Assembly: GCF_029688845.1 (NCBI RefSeq)
Contig: NZ_JARUKW010000006.1
Location: 158,255-222,254 of the forward strand
Direction: 5' to 3'
Origin: Natronococcus sp. A-GB1
GTDB lineage: Archaea > Halobacteriota > Halobacteria > Halobacteriales > Natrialbaceae
Length of the DNA: 64,000 nt
In this document: positions 17,258 to 27,379 of the stretch, piece after piece
Layout: the number at the start of each line of letters is the position of its first letter
Numbering within the stretch: position 1 is the first letter of the stretch
Made by a program: the position numbers and the translations under genes
Notes under the pieces: generated by a model
Told to the model about the DNA's origin: nothing
Databases searched by the model: none
What the model saw: only the letters and a program-made list of their open reading frames with translations

Positions 17258-17803
17258 ATGTACGAGGTCGAGGTCAAAGTGCCCGCCGATCTCGAGGCCG
17301 TCCGCGCTCGGCTGGACGGCCTCGAGGCGACGGCCACGGGCGCCGTCGTCCAGGCGGACACCTACTACGACGCGCCCCATCGTTCGTTCCCCGAGACCGA
17401 CGAGGCGCTACGCATCCGCACGGAACGACTCGAGGACGACCCCGACGAGACCCGGCTCACCTACAAGGGGCCCCTCGTCGACGACGCCTCGAAGAGCCGC
17501 GAGGAGGTCGAGACCGCCGTCGGCGACGGCGAGAAGGTCGACGCCGTCCTGACGAAGCTCGGGTTCGAGCCCGCCGCGACGGTCCGCAAAGAGCGCGAGC
17601 GATTCGAACTCGAGGGGTACACGATCACCCTCGACTCGGTCGACGACGTCGGCGAGTACGTCGAGGTCGAGACGGAGGTCGACGACGAGAGCGAGCTCGA
17701 GAACGCCCGCGAGGGCGCGTTCGACGTCCTCGAGCGACTCGGGCTCGATTCCGACGACCAGCTTCGGACGTCGTATCTGGAGCTGTTGCTCGAGTCCGGA
17801 TAG
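17258..17803 (+). CDS. cyaB: CYTH domain protein (class IV adenylate cyclase-like)
   Basis: 181 aa. The N-terminal signature YEVEVKV is the EXEXK motif of the CYTH superfamily, and later residues in LRIRTE, RLTYKGP and ERFELEGYTITLDSVDDVGEYVEVE supply the charged tunnel lining. CYTH proteins act on triphosphorylated substrates (thiamine triphosphate, inorganic triphosphate, or ATP to cAMP). Archaeal members are annotated as CyaB, but the actual substrate is not decided by sequence. Divergent from the FKBP gene with 88 bases between starts. Confidence 0.87.
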   Translation: MYEVEVKVPADLEAVRARLDGLEATATGAVVQADTYYDAPHRSFPETDEALRIRTERLEDDPDETRLTYKGPLVDDASKSREEVETAVGDGEKVDAVLTKLGFEPAATVRKERERFELEGYTITLDSVDDVGEYVEVETEVDDESELENAREGAFDVLERLGLDSDDQLRTSYLELLLESG

Positions 17804-17956
17804 GCGACTCGCTGAACGTCACGTCGAAGGGGCAACCCGTCGCGACCACCAGGATCGGTCATCGGTGTACAGCATCCGACAGTATTACCCCTCAGCATTT
17901 TCTGGTCGGAATCTGTTTCCGCAAGTTATAGAACCACGCTCGGTCAACTCCCAGTA

Positions 17957-19162
17957 ATGAGTCAGCGGAATATTCGGGTCGAGCCGATCGACCGCCAGGC
18001 AGTAGAGGACCAGGAGGTCGAAATCGTCGAGCGAAAGGGGATCGGCCACCCCGACTCGATCTGTGACGGCGTCGCCGAGAGCGTCGCGGGAGCGCTCGCC
18101 CGCGAGTACATCGACCGCGTCGGCGAAGTGTTGCACTTCAACACCGACGAAACCCAGCTGGTCGCCGGCGAGGCCGCGCCCGCCTTCGGCGGCGGCGAGG
18201 TCGTCGATCCCATCTACCTGCTGATCGTCGGCCGCGCGACCAAGCGCTACGAGGGCCAGGCGATCCCCGCCGAGACGATCGCGCTGCGGGCCGCCCGCGA
18301 GTATCTCGAGGAGACGATCCCACAGCTCACCTACGGCGAGGACATCGTCGTCGACGTCAAGCTCGGCGAGGGCAGCGGCGACCTCCAGGAAGTCTTCGGC
18401 GAGGACGAGGTGAGCGTTCCGATGGCCAACGACACCAGCTTCGGCGTCGGCCACGCGCCGCTCACGGAGACCGAGCAGATCGTCCTCGAGGCCGAGCGAC
18501 GGCTCAACGGCGAGTACGCGAGCACTCACCCCGAACTCGGCCCCGACGTGAAGATTATGGGCAAACGCGAGGGCGATAAGATCGATGTCACCGTCGCCGC
18601 GGCGATGGTCGACGAGTACATCGCCGACATCGACGAGTACGCTGACGCGGTCGAGTCGGTTCGCGAGTTCGTCGGCGAGGTCGCGGACGAACACACCGAC
18701 CGCGAGGTCGACGTTCACGTCAACACCGCCGACGACTACGAGGAAGGGTCGATCTATCTCACCGTCACCGGAACCTCCGCCGAGCAGGGCGACGACGGCT
18801 CCGTCGGTCGGGGCAACCGCGCGAACGGCCTCATCACGCCCAACCGGTCGATGTCGATGGAGGCGACCAGCGGGAAAAACCCCGTCAACCACATCGGGAA
18901 GATCTACAACCTGCTCTCGACGTCGATCGCCGAGTCGGTCGTCGACGACGTCGACGGCATCCGCGACCTGCGCGTGCGGCTGCTCTCCCAGATCGGTCGT
19001 CCGATCGACCAGCCCCACGTCGCCGACGTCCACGTCGTCACCGACGAGGGCGTCGCCCTCGAGGACGTCGAAGAAGACGTCGAGACGATCGTCGACGCCG
19101 AACTCGGCGACGTCACCGAGATCACCCGTCAGGTGATCAACGGCGAGCTGACCACGTTCTAG
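17957..19162 (+). CDS. mat: S-adenosylmethionine synthetase, archaeal type
   Basis: 401 aa, standard for the archaeal MAT family, which is unrelated in motifs to bacterial MetK. The N-terminus [18 protein letters not shown] contains the catalytic GHPD signature, followed by [12 protein letters not shown]. The ATP and phosphate-binding segments [20 protein letters not shown] and [13 protein letters not shown] are intact. Produces SAM from methionine and ATP in the cytoplasm. Monocistronic by appearance. Confidence 0.96.
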   Translation: MSQRNIRVEPIDRQAVEDQEVEIVERKGIGHPDSICDGVAESVAGALAREYIDRVGEVLHFNTDETQLVAGEAAPAFGGGEVVDPIYLLIVGRATKRYEGQAIPAETIALRAAREYLEETIPQLTYGEDIVVDVKLGEGSGDLQEVFGEDEVSVPMANDTSFGVGHAPLTETEQIVLEAERRLNGEYASTHPELGPDVKIMGKREGDKIDVTVAAAMVDEYIADIDEYADAVESVREFVGEVADEHTDREVDVHVNTADDYEEGSIYLTVTGTSAEQGDDGSVGRGNRANGLITPNRSMSMEATSGKNPVNHIGKIYNLLSTSIAESVVDDVDGIRDLRVRLLSQIGRPIDQPHVADVHVVTDEGVALEDVEEDVETIVDAELGDVTEITRQVINGELTTF

Positions 19163-19275
19163 CGCTGTTTCGCTTTCGGCCGTCGTTTTCCGCCATCCGA
19201 TACCGGCACGAGCACCGGGCTTCGGAATAGTCAAGAACCGGTCCGGCCTATCGAGTTACGAATCGAAACACTGGC

Positions 19276-20580
19276 ATGTCAGAAGCGTCCTCTGACTCGA
19301 GCGAACCACTCGACGTCTCCCCCCGTTCGGTCGTCCTCGCCGTCGTCGTGAGCACCTTCTTCGTCGGCTTCGGCGGCGGCGTCATCTTCCCGATCCTGCC
19401 GAATCTCGGGGAAGTACTCGGAATTTCGGCGTTCATGGTCGGAGCGATCCTCGCGGCCAACCGCTGGACCAGGCTGGTCGCGAACGCGCCCGCAGGCGTG
19501 CTCGTTGACCGAATCGGCACGCGAACGCCGTTCATCGCGGGGCTGGCGATCGAGGGCGTCGCGACCTTCGGCTACGTCGTCGCCCTGCTCGCCGCCCATC
19601 CGTCGCTGTGGTTCCTGCCGGACGTCCCCGAAGCCTGGTTCATGGTTGCTCGAGTCATGTGGGGCGTCGGCAGCGCGCTCGTGTTTGCGACGGCGTACAC
19701 GATTACGGCCGACGTTAGCGACTCCGGTTCGCGGGGGACGAGCATGGGCATCGTCCGCGCGGGGATCACGTTCGGCTTCCCCGCGGGGCTCGTGCTGGGC
19801 GGACTCGTCAGCGAGACCTATGGCAACGCCGAGGCGTTCGTTCTCGCCGCCGCCTTCGCCGGGCTGGCGAGTATCATCGCCTACTTCGTCGTCCCCGAGA
19901 CTCACGTTGAGGAGCGCGACTCCTCGGTCAAGCCGTGGGACCTCGAGCTAACCGTCCCCGCGCTCACCGTCGGGCTGGTCAACTTCGGGCTCTACTTCGC
20001 GTACGTCGGCGTCCTGTTCTCGACGCTCGTGCTCTACCTGCAGATCGAGGCGCTGACTATTTCCGCGACGGCGTTCGGCTACGACCTCGAGTACGGCGCG
20101 CAGGGAACGTCGGGGATGCTGATGGCGGTTTCGGTGCTGGCCGGTGCGGTGTTTACGATCGTCGGCGGCGCGCTGAGCGACTCCGTCGGCGCACGGGTTC
20201 CGATTCTCGTCGTCTTCCTGGTTACGGCCTGTGTCGGCTTCGCGGTCCTGACGGTGGCGCCCTCGCTACCCGCCGTCGTGCTCGCCTGTGCGCTGATCGG
20301 GGCGGGGCAAGGCGGCGTCGGCGGTCCGCTGACCGCCCTGCTGGCGGATCTCACAGAAGAGGATCGGATGGGACGGGCGATGGGGACGAACAACGTTCTC
20401 GGCGACGTCGGCGGCGGACTCGGACCGATGATCGCGGTGCCGTTCGCCGAGACGATCGGGTTCGAAGTGATGTACGCGGTGAGCACCGTCGTTCCTCTAC
20501 TGGCCGGCGTCGTCCTCGTCGCCGGCGTCTACAGCCACACCGGGAGCCTGAGCCCGACCGTCGAGGAGTCGGCGGCCTGA
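19276..20580 (+). CDS. Major facilitator superfamily transporter
   Basis: 434 aa with about twelve membrane segments in two halves. Motif A-like loop NRWTRLVANAPAGVLVDRIG sits between helices 2 and 3, and a second copy-like loop GGALSDSVGARVPIL between helices 8 and 9. It belongs to the drug/sugar efflux-like MFS branch, but the substrate cannot be read from sequence. Inner-membrane secondary transporter. Single gene between mat and the aldolase. Confidence 0.88.
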   Translation: MSEASSDSSEPLDVSPRSVVLAVVVSTFFVGFGGGVIFPILPNLGEVLGISAFMVGAILAANRWTRLVANAPAGVLVDRIGTRTPFIAGLAIEGVATFGYVVALLAAHPSLWFLPDVPEAWFMVARVMWGVGSALVFATAYTITADVSDSGSRGTSMGIVRAGITFGFPAGLVLGGLVSETYGNAEAFVLAAAFAGLASIIAYFVVPETHVEERDSSVKPWDLELTVPALTVGLVNFGLYFAYVGVLFSTLVLYLQIEALTISATAFGYDLEYGAQGTSGMLMAVSVLAGAVFTIVGGALSDSVGARVPILVVFLVTACVGFAVLTVAPSLPAVVLACALIGAGQGGVGGPLTALLADLTEEDRMGRAMGTNNVLGDVGGGLGPMIAVPFAETIGFEVMYAVSTVVPLLAGVVLVAGVYSHTGSLSPTVEESAA

Positions 20581-20637
20581 TCCCCGGGGTATCGCCGCGA
20601 GGGCAACGATTTTTACGCGAGCGATACTGCCCCCTCC

Positions 20638-21528
20638 ATGGACCTTCACGACGCACTCAGCGGGATCACCTGTCCGACCGTCACGCCGTTCGACGACGGC
20701 GAGATCGACGAAGCCGCGCTCGTCGACCTGCTCGCACACCTCCGGGAGGGTGGGATCGATAGCATCTTCGCCTGTGGTACCTCCGGCGAGTTCCCGAGTC
20801 TCGGTCCCGAGGAGCGCCGTCGCGTGATCGAGTTGACCGTCGACCACGCCGACGGCCCGGTGATCGCCTGCTCGGGTGCGACCAGCGTCGACGAGGCCGT
20901 CGCTCACGTCGACAACGCTGCCGACGCCGGCGCGGACGCGGCCGCGCTGGTCCCGCCCTATTTTACCCCGGCGAACGCCCCTCGAGGGAACGAACGGTTC
21001 TTCGAGCGGATCGGCGAGGAGACGACCATACCGATCGTGCTGTACAACATCCCCCAGTACACGGGCCAGCGGATCGAGCCCGAGACGGTCGCGGCCCTCG
21101 CCGAACGGGACGAGTTCGTCGGGATCAAGGACTCGAGCGGGGATCTGACCTACTTCCAGTCGCTCGTCCGGGAGACATCCGAGGAGTTCCTGTGTCTGAT
21201 GGGCTACGACTCCCTGCTCGTGCCGTCGATCCGGCTTGGCGGCGACGGCGGGATCAACGCGCTCTCGAACGTCGTTCCGCGGACGTTCAGCGAGGCGGTC
21301 GAGACGGCCGGAACCGACCGCGGGCAGGAGCTGCAGTCGGAGGCGATCGCCCCGCTGTTCGAGACCTGCGCGACCCACGGCTTCGCCCAGGCGACGAAGA
21401 CGGGACTGGTCCACCGGGACGTACTCCCCTCCGACGAGGTCCGACCCCCGCTGGTCTCGACCGACGACGCGGCCGCTGACGAGATTCGAACGGCTCTCGA
21501 GCGAGCGCTCGCGGTCGCCGAGCGCTGA
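20638..21528 (+). CDS. Dihydrodipicolinate synthase/KDG aldolase family protein
   Basis: 296 aa, (beta/alpha)8 class I aldolase. Opens GITCPTVTPFDDGEIDEAAL, with the pyruvate-binding GTSGEFPSL loop (about 44-52), the Tyr in VLYNIPQYTG near 138 and the Schiff-base Lys in FVGIKDSSGDL near 164. The family includes DapA (lysine synthesis) and 2-keto-3-deoxygluconate aldolases of archaeal sugar breakdown. Neighbours give no lysine-pathway context, so a sugar-acid aldolase is at least as likely as DapA. Confidence 0.85.
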   Translation: MDLHDALSGITCPTVTPFDDGEIDEAALVDLLAHLREGGIDSIFACGTSGEFPSLGPEERRRVIELTVDHADGPVIACSGATSVDEAVAHVDNAADAGADAAALVPPYFTPANAPRGNERFFERIGEETTIPIVLYNIPQYTGQRIEPETVAALAERDEFVGIKDSSGDLTYFQSLVRETSEEFLCLMGYDSLLVPSIRLGGDGGINALSNVVPRTFSEAVETAGTDRGQELQSEAIAPLFETCATHGFAQATKTGLVHRDVLPSDEVRPPLVSTDDAAADEIRTALERALAVAER

Positions 21529-21577
21529 CGCTTCCGGCTCGTAATCCCCTTATACTCGCACCCGGCTACGATTCGGT

Positions 21578-22756
21578 ATGCACCCGCCGGGAGCCGATAC
21601 CGTCCTCGTCCGCCACGGGGACATCAACACCAAGAGCAACACCGTCAGGCGGTACATGGAGGACCTCCTCGCGGAGAACCTCGAGGCGATCCTCGACGAC
21701 CGATCGGTTCCCGGGGAGGTCGAGCGCCGGTGGAGCCGACTGCTGATCCACACGACCGAGGAGGCCGTCGAAGACGCGACGGCCGCAGCGGCCGACACGT
21801 TCGGCGTCGTCTCCGCCAGTCCGTGTCTGACAGTCAGCACCGAAAAGGAGCTGATCCTCGACGCGCTTGAGGAGATCGCACGCGCCCGCTACGACGGCGG
21901 CAGCTTCGCCGTCGACGCGCGACGAGCCGACAAGGAGTTGCCCTACGACAGCGAGGACCTCGCCCGAGAGGGCGGATCGACCGTCTGGGAGACCGTCGCA
22001 GACGAGTTCGAGCCCGAAGTCGACCTCGAGGATCCCGACCTTACCTTCGGCGTCGAGGTTCGCCGGGAGGGTACCTTCCTCTCCCTCGAGAAGCGATCCG
22101 GTCCGGGCGGACTTCCGCTCGGCGCCCAGGAGCCCGTAATCGCGATGGTCAGCGGCGGGATCGACTCGCCCGTCGCGGCCTACGAGATGATGAAACGCGG
22201 GAGTCCGATCGTCCCGGTGTACGTCGATCTGGGCCCGTTCGGCGGGATCGACCACGAGGCCCGCGCGATGGAGACGGTTCGAGTGCTCTCGCGGTACGCC
22301 CCGAACTTCGACATGCAGGTCTACAAGGTTCCCGGCGGGGAGACCATCTCCGCCCTCGTCGAGGAGATGGAGGAAGGACGGATGCTCTCGATGCGACGCT
22401 TCTTCTACCGAGCCGCGGAGGTGCTGGCCGAGCGCGTCGACGCCCACGGGATCGTCACCGGCGAGGCCGCTGGCCAGAAGTCGAGCCAGACGGTCCAGAA
22501 CCTCGGCGTCACGAGCCGCGCGACCCGCCTGCCGATCCATCGGCCGCTTCTGACTCGAGACAAAAACGAGATCGTCGCCCAGGCCCGCGAGATCGGCACC
22601 TTCGCCGAGTCGACGATCGATGCCGGCTGTAACCGCGTCGCGCCCGACAGGGCCGAGACCAACGCCCGGCTCGAGCCCCTGCTCGCGGCCGAACCCGACG
22701 ATCTGTTCGAGCGAGCCGAGGAGGCTGCCCGAAACGCGGAACTGGTCGAGCCGTAG
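21578..22756 (+). CDS. thiI: tRNA 4-thiouridine sulfurtransferase
   Basis: 392 aa. N-terminal ferredoxin-like and THUMP region (VLVRHGDINTKSNTVRRYME, RREGTFLSLEKRSGPGGLP) for tRNA binding, then the PP-loop ATP pyrophosphatase motif MVSGGIDSPVAAYEMMKRG near 190 and GQKSSQTVQNL further on. There is no C-terminal rhodanese domain, as in archaeal ThiI, so another sulfur carrier would deliver the persulfide. Makes s4U8 in tRNA and may also serve thiamine thiazole synthesis. Confidence 0.93.
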   Translation: MHPPGADTVLVRHGDINTKSNTVRRYMEDLLAENLEAILDDRSVPGEVERRWSRLLIHTTEEAVEDATAAAADTFGVVSASPCLTVSTEKELILDALEEIARARYDGGSFAVDARRADKELPYDSEDLAREGGSTVWETVADEFEPEVDLEDPDLTFGVEVRREGTFLSLEKRSGPGGLPLGAQEPVIAMVSGGIDSPVAAYEMMKRGSPIVPVYVDLGPFGGIDHEARAMETVRVLSRYAPNFDMQVYKVPGGETISALVEEMEEGRMLSMRRFFYRAAEVLAERVDAHGIVTGEAAGQKSSQTVQNLGVTSRATRLPIHRPLLTRDKNEIVAQAREIGTFAESTIDAGCNRVAPDRAETNARLEPLLAAEPDDLFERAEEAARNAELVEP

Positions 22757-22785
22757 CGGTCTACCGAGAGCAGTTGTCTTGCTCT

Positions 22786-22867
22786 CATACGGTTGCTGTA
22801 CCGATGTCCCGGCGCAACCGCCGCACGGGTCGCGGGTACGCCGGTACTGACGTACAGTATCAAACCG
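22786..22867. repeat. Hairpin-like intergenic element, possible relative of the one at 26227
   Basis: Begins CTCATACGG like the element at 26227-26307 and has an imperfect inverted repeat (CATACGGTTGCTGTAC at 22786-22801 with GTACAG at 22852-22857 and AAACCG at 22862-22867, plus a bulge). It lies just after thiI. The pairing is weak and this may be a decayed copy. Confidence 0.3.
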
Positions 22868-22939
22868 TTCGACCGCCCTGGTAGTAAATAAACAGCCCCG
22901 TTCGAAATCGATCCTGGCTCCACAACTACGGCGTCTCGA

Positions 22940-23018
22940 AGGCCTGCTTCAATTCTATACTATATTCAAATAATGAAATATACCAAAATAACTAATATGA
23001 AACTTTCCGATTAGAATC
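22940..23018 (+). promoter_or_regulatory. A+T-rich promoter region of the LVIVD gene
   Basis: An unusually A+T-rich stretch with several TATA-like runs (CTATACTATATTC, GAAATATACC, AACTAATATGAAAC) directly before the start at 23019. This contrasts sharply with flanking coding DNA and probably holds the TATA box and BRE. Exact elements cannot be assigned. Confidence 0.45.
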
Positions 23019-24260
23019 ATGGTCATGGTAGTTAATAGGGAGGCAGTTCGGCGGCGAACGGTACTGAAAACGATCGGTGCGGTCGGTGCAATCGGAAGCG
23101 CGAGCGGCATTGCTTCGGCGAACGGGCGGGGGAATCGTAGTCCGAAGCTGGAACTCGTCGGCCACTCGACGCTCGGGGTACGAGACGGGGCGAACACCCA
23201 CGCCGCGGTGAACGAGGATCTCGAGCTCGCAGCAGTGGGATCGTTCGCTTCGGTCGATCCCGAGGTTCGGATCGTCGATATCTCAGATCCGTCCGATCCC
23301 GAGATGACTGGGGTGACAGACGTCGGTCGGGGTAACGACGTTCGAAACTCCGACATCCACCCCACGGAGCCGTACGTGTTCACCGCCAACGAGGGCGGCC
23401 CGGACGCTGGCTGGGCGGTCGTCGACGCCAGCGACAGGGCGGATCCGGAACTCCTTACCCACGTCAGCGTCGAGGGCGCTGGCGCCGGCGTTCACAACGT
23501 CCAGACCTTCGGCGAGGACTATCTCATCTGTGCGCTCCACCACGGCGATCGAGGAATTGTCGTCTACGACATCTCCGAACCCGGAGCACCCGAGGAGGTT
23601 TCGGAGTTTCAGGTCGACGACCACATGGTCCACGCCGCGCACGTCCGCGACGAGTACGTTTTCCTCGCCCACTGGAACGCTGGGCTGTACATCCTCGATA
23701 TGAGCGACCCCACCGATCCCGTTGAACTCGCCCGGTTTGACTACCGCGAGGAGGAGGCCGACGTCCCACTCCGGAACTGCCACCACACGGTTCCGCATCC
23801 CTCGAGAGATATCGTCTTGCTCGGCGAGGAGGTCGGCAGCAGCGAACCCGGGTACAAACACATCGTCGAGTTCAACCTCGACGACGGCGAGACCGAACTG
23901 CTCTCGTCGTTCCAGTTCCCGCAACACGCCAACCAGACCGACTCCACGACGTTCTGGTGGACCGGTCACTTCTCGGATTGGGGCGTCGACGACCAGGAGG
24001 ACGTCGTCTTCAGCGGCGACTACAAGGCCGGCGTCCAGGCGTTCGACGTCTCGGATCCCGAGGACCCAGTTCGCATTTCCCAGTACATGCCGAACGAGGG
24101 CGTCGGCGAGGTCCGGCGCGAGGACCCGGTTCGCTCGGATCTGCTCGATCACGTCCCATTCACCTGGGGCGCGGAAAGTCAGCTCGCGGGAGACAGCGGA
24201 TACATCTACGCGGCCGACGCCACCACCGGGTTCTACGTCCTGGAACTCGAGGGGTACTGA
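23019..24260 (+). CDS. LVIVD-repeat beta-propeller protein, Tat-exported
   Basis: 413 aa. The start carries a Tat signal (VRRRTVLKTIGAVGAIG and a hydrophobic run ending ASGIASANG). The body has repeated blades of the LVIVD type (EVRIVDISDPSDPEMTGV, IVVYDISEPGAPEEV, LYILDMSDPTDPVELARF, VQAFDVSDPEDPVRIS), each with a D-S-DP turn. Such proteins are surface or secreted adhesin- or binding-like propellers of unknown ligand. A second ATG two codons later (23025) is an equally possible start. Transcription is probably driven from the A+T-rich region upstream. Confidence 0.83.
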   Translation: MVMVVNREAVRRRTVLKTIGAVGAIGSASGIASANGRGNRSPKLELVGHSTLGVRDGANTHAAVNEDLELAAVGSFASVDPEVRIVDISDPSDPEMTGVTDVGRGNDVRNSDIHPTEPYVFTANEGGPDAGWAVVDASDRADPELLTHVSVEGAGAGVHNVQTFGEDYLICALHHGDRGIVVYDISEPGAPEEVSEFQVDDHMVHAAHVRDEYVFLAHWNAGLYILDMSDPTDPVELARFDYREEEADVPLRNCHHTVPHPSRDIVLLGEEVGSSEPGYKHIVEFNLDDGETELLSSFQFPQHANQTDSTTFWWTGHFSDWGVDDQEDVVFSGDYKAGVQAFDVSDPEDPVRISQYMPNEGVGEVRREDPVRSDLLDHVPFTWGAESQLAGDSGYIYAADATTGFYVLELEGY

Positions 24261-24433
24261 CGGCGTTGCGCCGTCGGAACCTCAGTTTGGCACACGATTC
24301 GTCGCGCCCCGGCCTGACGGTCCGTCCGGACGTGCTGAGGACCCGCGAAACGTGGCCGATACCGACTGCGGGTCCCCCCGCTGTGCACACGCAGGAGGGA
24401 TCGTTTTCCTGCTCGAGGAACACACAACGGAAC

Positions 24434-24871
24434 GTGTACGAGCGGGTTCTCTGTCCGACCGACGGCAGCGACAACGCCGAACTGGCCGCGAAGCGAGCCC
24501 TGCGGATGGCAAAGCAGTACGACGCTGAGTTGCACGTGCTCTACGTCGTCGAGAAGTCTCGCGAGGATCCGGAGCAGAAGGGACTGGAGGAGAAGATCGC
24601 CGAGGAGCGAAAAACGGCCCGGAGCGTCATCGAACGGATCGAACGCGACGCGGCCGACGCCGGGATTGCGGTCGAGTCGACCGTGACAACTGGCGTCCCG
24701 CGAACGACGATCGAAACCTACGCCGAGGACCACGATATCGACGTGATCGTCATCGGCTCGACCGGCGCGGACGGCGTGTCGGAAAAGCTCCTCGGCACCG
24801 CCTCGAAGTACGTCGTCAACGAAGCGCCCGCTGACGTACTGGTCGTCAGACGCGACTCCAAGATCGAGTGA
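24434..24871 (+). CDS. Universal stress protein, UspA family
   Basis: 145 aa from a GTG start, chosen because the product begins MYERVLCPTDGSDNAELAAK, the usual Usp beginning. The ATP-binding loop IGSTGADGVSEKLLGTASKYVV is intact, and the C-terminal strand APADVLVVR closes the fold. Paralogue of the Usp at 6296-6781. Cytoplasmic; specific role not evident. Confidence 0.87.
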   Translation: MYERVLCPTDGSDNAELAAKRALRMAKQYDAELHVLYVVEKSREDPEQKGLEEKIAEERKTARSVIERIERDAADAGIAVESTVTTGVPRTTIETYAEDHDIDVIVIGSTGADGVSEKLLGTASKYVVNEAPADVLVVRRDSKIE

Positions 24872-24925
24872 CGGCTCCGTCGGGAGACGAAACGCCCATT
24901 ATTGCGATCCGCCAACACCCCGGCA

Positions 24926-25444
24926 GTGACTCGCGTCTGTCTCGTCGGCGATCCCGAGGTGAACCTCCAGTACGAACTGCTCTCGAGGGAAACCTCCCGC
25001 GAGGCGCTCGCGACTTACGACCTCGAGCGGCCGTTCGAGAACGCCCTCGCCGTTCGAACCGTCAGCATCGGCGCGGCGGTCTCGTTGTTGAACGATCTCG
25101 ACTGGTATCTCACCCGATTCGTCGACGAGGCGCTCGTCCAGGAGCCCTCGGTCAGCGAGACAGAGTGGCTCTCGCGGTCGCTGGCGACCGAGCTTCGAAA
25201 CGGTGACCTCGAGGCCGGCGACACCGGGGAGTTCTGCAAGATCTACGGGCTCGAGCGCCCGGAGGAACCCGAGGCGAATCAGGACGACGAGACGACAGAC
25301 GGCACCGAGAACACCCCGACGAGACCGCGGCTCGTCGAGCCGCTGTACGTTCGTCGCACGAACGGCGAACTCCCGGAGTACGACCTCCGGGACGTCGCGG
25401 ACACGCTGGTCGTCCGACTGACCGAAGCGGAGCACTCGCCGTAG
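24926..25444 (+). CDS. DUF5804-like haloarchaeal protein
   Basis: 172 aa from the GTG at 24926, giving MTRVCLVGDPEVNLQYELLS, which matches the expected start better than the TTG at 24902. Followed by SREALATYDLERPFENALAV, a mixed alpha/beta region and a low-complexity acidic insert (EEPEANQDDETTDGTENT) before YVRRTNGELPEYDLRDVADT. I associate it with the haloarchaeal family DUF5804 on overall pattern. No catalytic motif. Soluble, function unknown. Confidence 0.6.
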   Translation: MTRVCLVGDPEVNLQYELLSRETSREALATYDLERPFENALAVRTVSIGAAVSLLNDLDWYLTRFVDEALVQEPSVSETEWLSRSLATELRNGDLEAGDTGEFCKIYGLERPEEPEANQDDETTDGTENTPTRPRLVEPLYVRRTNGELPEYDLRDVADTLVVRLTEAEHSP

Positions 25445-25472
25445 CCGACGGTCTCGAGTCCCGATCGATCGC

Positions 25473-26162
25473 TTACCCGTCGGCGCCGAGCTCGAACTCG
25501 TGGGCGTCGCCGCCGCGGTCGACGATCGTTGCGGATCCCTCACCGACCGGATCGCCGTCGTCGGAGACCCGAACCAGCCGACCCACCGTCACCTCCTGTT
25601 GTGCGCAGCCGCCGTCGTCGTCGCCGTCGTCAGCGACCGCCTCGAGCCGGATCGCTCCCGCCTCGAGTTCCGCCGCCTCGAGACCGAGTTCGTAACAGAG
25701 GTTCGGCCCGCGGGCCTCGAGCACAACGAGCGAGGCGTCGTCGAAGGCGGTCTCCTCGAGGAACGCCTCGGCTTCCTCGTCGACGTCTCGGTCCTCGAGC
25801 CACGCGTCGGCGTCCTCCCGGTCGGCCAGCAGCGTCGCGGCCGGCTTCGAGCGCGGCTGAGTGGTGGTAAATGGCGCGTCCTCGATCGACTTCGTCCCGG
25901 CGCCGTCCTCGTCGTCGGCTTCCTCGTCGTCGGTCTCTTCGCCGTCGGTTTCCTCACCGTCGTCCGCCCCGGTATCTTCGTTCTCGCCGTCTTCCGCATC
26001 GTCCTCGCTCTCCCCGTCGTCGGTCGAGGTCCCGTCGTCTACGGTTCCATCCTCGTCAGTCCCGTTATCAGCGTCCGACGGGTCGTCACCGATACAGCCA
26101 GCGAAAAGGGCGATTGCGCCAGCCGTCCCGGTCAACAGTCCGCGTCTCGAGTGACTTTTCAT
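25473..26162 (-). CDS. Secreted acidic lipoprotein
   Basis: 229 aa. The Tat-like signal and lipobox (KSHSRRGLLTGTAGAIALF then AGC) place the anchoring Cys near residue 20. A 70-residue Asp/Glu/Gly/Thr low-complexity linker follows, then a compact domain (about 115-225) with two strands around the segments FLEETAFDDASLVVLEARG, LCYELGLEAAELEAGAIRL and CAQQEVTVGRLVRVS. It resembles other haloarchaeal surface proteins with an acidic stalk and a small exported domain. No enzyme motif recognised. Confidence 0.7.
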   Translation of the reverse strand: MKSHSRRGLLTGTAGAIALFAGCIGDDPSDADNGTDEDGTVDDGTSTDDGESEDDAEDGENEDTGADDGEETDGEETDDEEADDEDGAGTKSIEDAPFTTTQPRSKPAATLLADREDADAWLEDRDVDEEAEAFLEETAFDDASLVVLEARGPNLCYELGLEAAELEAGAIRLEAVADDGDDDGGCAQQEVTVGRLVRVSDDGDPVGEGSATIVDRGGDAHEFELGADG

Positions 26163-26226
26163 ACATCGAACCGATGTGGAGTGAGATAAAGAGCGTTCGC
26201 CAAGGTGAAAGAGCGACTGTAGTCTC

Positions 26227-26306
26227 ATACGGACCGTTGTAGTTCTTTCCCGGCGATCGCTGTCCTCGTCCGAGCGATCACCGGTAAAACGCTACAACGA
26301 TCCGTA

Positions 26307-26307
<1 letters not shown>
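26227..26307. repeat. Nested inverted-repeat element between cysK and the lipoprotein gene
   Basis: Outer arms ATACGGACCGTTGTAG (26227-26242) and CTACAACGATCCGTAT (26292-26307) pair at 15 of 16 positions. Inner arms CCGGCGATCGCT (26250-26261) and AGCGATCACCGG (26273-26284) pair at 11 of 12. The right arm touches the cysK stop codon. It looks like a dispersed haloarchaeal hairpin element that may also act as transcription end. Confidence 0.55.
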
Positions 26308-27284
<977 letters not shown>

Positions 27285-27379
27285 TGCGAGCGCGTAGGAA
27301 GCCGAGACGTAAACCCGTACTGGCCCTCGCAGGACGTGCCGGTGTCGGCAACCGGGAGCGAGCGAACTGGCTCGACGGA

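Noticed and set aside
23019..24260. Reading the LVIVD-repeat protein as an enzyme
   Set aside because: The repeated propeller blades and Tat signal explain the whole length; no active-site motif is seen.
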